Shown in pieces: positions 6,523 through 8,838 of a stretch of DNA of 8,838 nucleotides. A program made the position numbers and the translations under genes. Origin of the DNA: an uncultured Eubacteriales bacterium (GTDB taxonomy: Bacteria > Bacillota > Clostridia > Oscillospirales > Oscillospiraceae); assembly GCA_905201305.1 (NCBI GenBank), contig CAJKNS010000090.1, forward strand, positions 1 to 8,838, in the 5' to 3' direction. Position 1 is the stretch's first letter, and each line of letters begins with the position of its first letter. The notes under the pieces were generated by a model. The model was given only the letters and a program-made list of their open reading frames with translations, had not been told where the DNA came from and ran no database searches.

Positions 6523-7839
6523 GTGGAAATTCCGTTTCCCATTCTGTCTGCTGCGCAGGACCATATGCCCAGCCCTGTGGCTGAGATCAAGGAGCAAATT
6601 GACGGCTTGCTGGAGCGCTTGGCACAGCAGGAGGAGGACTTGCGGCTGGCACGGCTGATGCTCCATCGCGCCAATACCGAGGTTACGCTCTACGGGAAAG
6701 CACCCCCACCGGACTATACGGCAACCCTGGGCTATGCCTTTGAAACGGACTTCTTTATGGTGGTAGCTATGGACCTTGCAGACCGTTCTCAGCTGTTTGC
6801 CTCCACTGGGACCTCGCGGTTTTCTCAGCGCGAGGTAGAGCTGATGAAAATGGCAATTTACAATGTGTTTGAAACGGCGCTGGGAACCTATTGTCTGGCT
6901 ACCTGCTGCGAATCCGATCTGGCTTTTGCAAACATTCTCATCAATTTTGTAGACGATGATCCTCCGGCGGACAAAATTATCCCGACCATGGACCGGGTCC
7001 TGCAAACGGCGGTGGACGTGGTAGCGCGGAATTACCGCATTCGCCTGGTGGTAGATCACAGCGCCATTGTGAAAGGACATCAAAATCTACCCAACGCAAG
7101 AATCACCGCCTACCATCGGCTTCAGCAGAAATTTGCGCTGGAGAATCTGGCGCGCACGCAGGCTGTGCTTCCGGTTTCCGGTGAAAATCTGCCCAATGCC
7201 AAGACGGTCAGTCCCAAGCTGGAAAAGCAGTATTATCAGTTTGTGCTGAGCCGGGATTTGGACATGGCAAAGCTGACCCTGCGGGAGCTGACCAGCCGGG
7301 ATCTTGGCAGCCCGGACGTCACCTTTGAGCTGGCAAAGCTGCGGTTTCTGAACCATGCAGAGAGTCTGCTGAATATTATGGGAATCTCCGCTTCTGAGGT
7401 GCAATATCTGTATCTTCGTCCTTTGGATACGGATCAGGCGATTTATCAGCTCATTGAGGACCTGTTTGCCGATATTGCGGAGAAAAGTGTCAGCAGCGAA
7501 CAGGCGCGGCAGGTAAAAATGGACACCGTCCGGGATTACATTCAGGAAAACTATGCAGACAGCGGACTATGTCTCGCCAAAATCTGTGATGAATTCCAGA
7601 TGAACCAGTCCTATCTCTCCCGTACTTTCAAAGAAATCTTTGGCATCGGCATTCTGGATTTCATCCACTCCCAGCGGCTGCTCCACGCCAAGGCGCTGCT
7701 GAAGGATTCCGCAACCCCGATCGATATGATCTGGGAGGCAGTTGGCTATACCAATCGGCGAACCTTTAACCGGAGCTTTCGCAAGCTGGAGAATATGAGC
7801 GCATCCGAGTACCGAAAATCTGTTTCCGCGTCCCATTAA
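6523..7839 (+). CDS. AraC-family transcriptional regulator with a soluble N-terminal sensor-like region
   Basis: 438 residues from a GTG start. Residues 331-434 are a classic AraC/XylS DNA-binding domain with two helix-turn-helix units: LAKICDEFQMNQSYLSRTF (351-369) and the second at about 400-432 containing AVGYTNRRTFNRSF. The N-terminus opens with a charged, probably helical segment (20-50). It is followed by a region (about 65-190) whose LGYAFETDFFMVVAMDL start resembles the degenerate GGDEF-like cytoplasmic domain of large YesN-type regulators. Those relatives normally carry an extracellular Cache domain between two membrane helices, and none is present here. Such regulators usually activate nearby transport or catabolic genes on sensing a ligand. 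The gene is divergent from the ene-reductase/binding-protein operon and upstream of another flavoprotein gene, so both are likely targets (inference). The family assignment is firm from the C-terminus; the N-terminal domain reading is tentative. Confidence 0.92.
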   Translation: MEIPFPILSAAQDHMPSPVAEIKEQIDGLLERLAQQEEDLRLARLMLHRANTEVTLYGKAPPPDYTATLGYAFETDFFMVVAMDLADRSQLFASTGTSRFSQREVELMKMAIYNVFETALGTYCLATCCESDLAFANILINFVDDDPPADKIIPTMDRVLQTAVDVVARNYRIRLVVDHSAIVKGHQNLPNARITAYHRLQQKFALENLARTQAVLPVSGENLPNAKTVSPKLEKQYYQFVLSRDLDMAKLTLRELTSRDLGSPDVTFELAKLRFLNHAESLLNIMGISASEVQYLYLRPLDTDQAIYQLIEDLFADIAEKSVSSEQARQVKMDTVRDYIQENYADSGLCLAKICDEFQMNQSYLSRTFKEIFGIGILDFIHSQRLLHAKALLKDSATPIDMIWEAVGYTNRRTFNRSFRKLENMSASEYRKSVSASH

Positions 7840-7843
7840 GTTT

Positions 7844-7875
7844 ACTGCCGCAGGTTTATCCTGCGGCAGTTTTTG
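7844..7875 (+). terminator. Rho-independent terminator of the AraC-family gene
   Basis: ACTGCCGCAGG (7844-7854) pairs perfectly with CCTGCGGCAGT (7860-7870) around a TTTAT loop and runs into five T residues (7870-7874), starting five bases after the stop codon. The ACTGCCGC core is also found in the terminator stem at 2367-2403. Confidence 0.95.
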
Positions 7876-7941
7876 ACCATGCATCGTACAGCAGGAACAT
7901 CCTTCCTTAGGTCACATTTTTATTATGAAAAAAACTGACGC

Positions 7942-7970
7942 TTTCCAAAACCTGTGAATCCTTTTATAAT
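7942..7970 (+). promoter_or_regulatory. Promoter of the downstream flavoprotein gene
   Basis: A perfect TATAAT (7965-7970) is preceded at the ideal 17-base spacing by TTTCCA (7942-7947, four of six matches to TTGACA). Just upstream, ATGAAAAAAA (7925-7934) exactly repeats the ten bases at 6461-6470 in the divergent promoter region. That makes a shared regulator site possible, though the motif is low in complexity. Confidence 0.65.
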
Positions 7971-7984
7971 GGCATCAGAACATG

Positions 7985-7992
7985 AAAAGGAG
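7985..7992 (+). promoter_or_regulatory. Shine-Dalgarno site for the flavoprotein gene
   Basis: AAAAGGAG lies eight bases before ATG 8001, which fixes the start of the truncated flavoprotein frame. Confidence 0.8.
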
Positions 7993-8000
7993 TGAGTGCC

Positions 8001-8838
8001 ATGGGAAAAGCCGCATGGAGAATCCCGCCGGAACCAATTTCCGAGGATTGTATTCAAAGAACCTACGAGGACGATGTGGTGATCGTTGGCGCCGGACATT
8101 CGGGTGTGGCAGCGGCACGTGCCTGCGCAGAGGCTGGGCTATCCGTCCGGGTGATTGAAACCATGGTGGAAAAGAACTACTGGGCGTATGGCATCGATTT
8201 TGGTCATATCAACTCCGAGTTCCTTCGTTCCGAGGGCGTTCCGCCGGTGGATGAGATCGAGTTTTTCAACGATTGGCAGCTTCGCAGCGGAAACCGCAGC
8301 AATCCCCGGCTGGTGATGCAGTTTGTCCGGAACTGCGGCAGCTGCTTTGACTGGTTTCTGGAGGCACTGTCGCCGGAGCAGCGAGAAAATGTGCAGATTC
8401 GCTATTGGCCTGCCCCCAAGAAGTACGCAAGCAATATCTGCGGCATCAAGACCTGGATCGGCACTGCCACCTTCCCCGAAGCTCTGTGGCACAATAAGGG
8501 CATCACCGAGGCTGTGGTGGCAAATATTCAGCGGGCAAAGGAGCACAGTGCGCAGTTCCATTTTTCCACCGTAGCTGAGCAACTGAAAAAACAAGATGGT
8601 CGTGTCACGGCTGTCATTGCCAAGGAACGGCATGGCGGCTATCTTCGTTTCCAGGCAAGGAAGGGTGTGGTGCTGGCAGCCGGCGATTTTGCCCGCAACG
8701 AGGAAATGATGCAGGACCTGTGCGACGAGCTTGTGACCCTGGCGCCTTCCGAAGCCCATCGGATTACGGGACTCAGCCGGGACGGCAGCGGCATCCGCAT
8801 GGGGGTATGGGCGGGTGGACGTATGGTGCCCGGTCCCA
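8001..8838 (+). CDS. FAD-dependent oxidoreductase, fumarate reductase/3-ketosteroid dehydrogenase flavoprotein superfamily (5' part, runs off the window)
   Basis: The frame is open from ATG 8001 to the window edge (279 codons, no stop), so the C-terminus is missing. An N-terminal Rossmann motif DDVVIVGAGHSGVAAARA (24-41, with GAGHSG at 30-35) and the acidic ribose-binding Glu53 mark the FAD_binding_2-type fold. Later segments fit the family, including VVLAAGDFARNEEMM and the GSGIRMGVWAGGRM helix near the end. Relatives reduce or desaturate C=C bonds (fumarate, urocanate, 3-ketosteroids) using FAD. There is no signal peptide or Tat motif, so it should act in the cytoplasm, unlike many secreted flavin reductases. 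It has its own promoter after the AraC-family gene's terminator and may be controlled by that protein. The catalytic Arg/His region of the capping and C-terminal parts is not in view, so the reaction cannot be assigned. Confidence 0.88.
   Translation, partial: MGKAAWRIPPEPISEDCIQRTYEDDVVIVGAGHSGVAAARACAEAGLSVRVIETMVEKNYWAYGIDFGHINSEFLRSEGVPPVDEIEFFNDWQLRSGNRSNPRLVMQFVRNCGSCFDWFLEALSPEQRENVQIRYWPAPKKYASNICGIKTWIGTATFPEALWHNKGITEAVVANIQRAKEHSAQFHFSTVAEQLKKQDGRVTAVIAKERHGGYLRFQARKGVVLAAGDFARNEEMMQDLCDELVTLAPSEAHRITGLSRDGSGIRMGVWAGGRMVPGP

Noticed and set aside
8139..8759. Minus-strand open frame of 206 codons at the right end
   Set aside because: It is antisense to the FAD-dependent oxidoreductase frame, which has a promoter, an RBS and a Rossmann motif. 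The antisense product resembles no family.

Overview
The window looks like chromosomal DNA from a strictly anaerobic Clostridia-type gut bacterium (Oscillospiraceae/Ruminococcaceae-like). This is inferred from strong AGGAGG-type ribosome binding sites, moderate-to-high G+C coding sequence with A/T-rich promoters, Firmicute-type lipoprotein and Opp-transporter sequences, and several oxygen-sensitive-type flavin/Fe-S reductases. No rRNA, tRNA, CRISPR array or insertion sequence was seen.

Layout. (1) 1-523: the 3' end of an oligopeptide ABC transporter ATPase (OppD/DppD type). (2) 516-2321: an open frame that begins as the second ATPase (OppF/DppF type). At about base 775 it switches in frame to the C-terminal three quarters of an Old Yellow Enzyme/2,4-dienoyl-CoA reductase-type flavoprotein. 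Both halves are incomplete and codon use changes at the same point, so this is a genomic rearrangement or an assembly chimera. (3) 2322-2541: a convergent intergenic region with a hairpin terminator serving the minus strand. (4) 6360 to 2542, minus strand: a two-gene operon encoding a complete OYE/FAD/Fe-S ene-reductase followed by an extracellular solute-binding lipoprotein. (5) 6361-6522: a divergent promoter region rich in A-tracts. (6) 6523-7839: an AraC-family regulator without membrane segments, followed by a textbook terminator. (7) 8001 to the window end: a promoter-led, incomplete FAD-dependent oxidoreductase of the fumarate reductase/3-ketosteroid dehydrogenase flavoprotein superfamily.

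How it may work together (inference). The right-hand 8 kb reads as one inducible locus. An AraC-type regulator sits between a reductase/binding-protein operon and another flavoprotein gene, and a second OYE-like enzyme lies at the far side. The set resembles loci by which gut anaerobes take up and reduce unsaturated small molecules such as bile acids, plant polyphenols or enoates, as with the BaiCD/BaiH and daidzein-reductase families. The substrate cannot be read from sequence. The binding protein has no ABC permease beside it within the window. The left 775 bases probably belong to a different locus.
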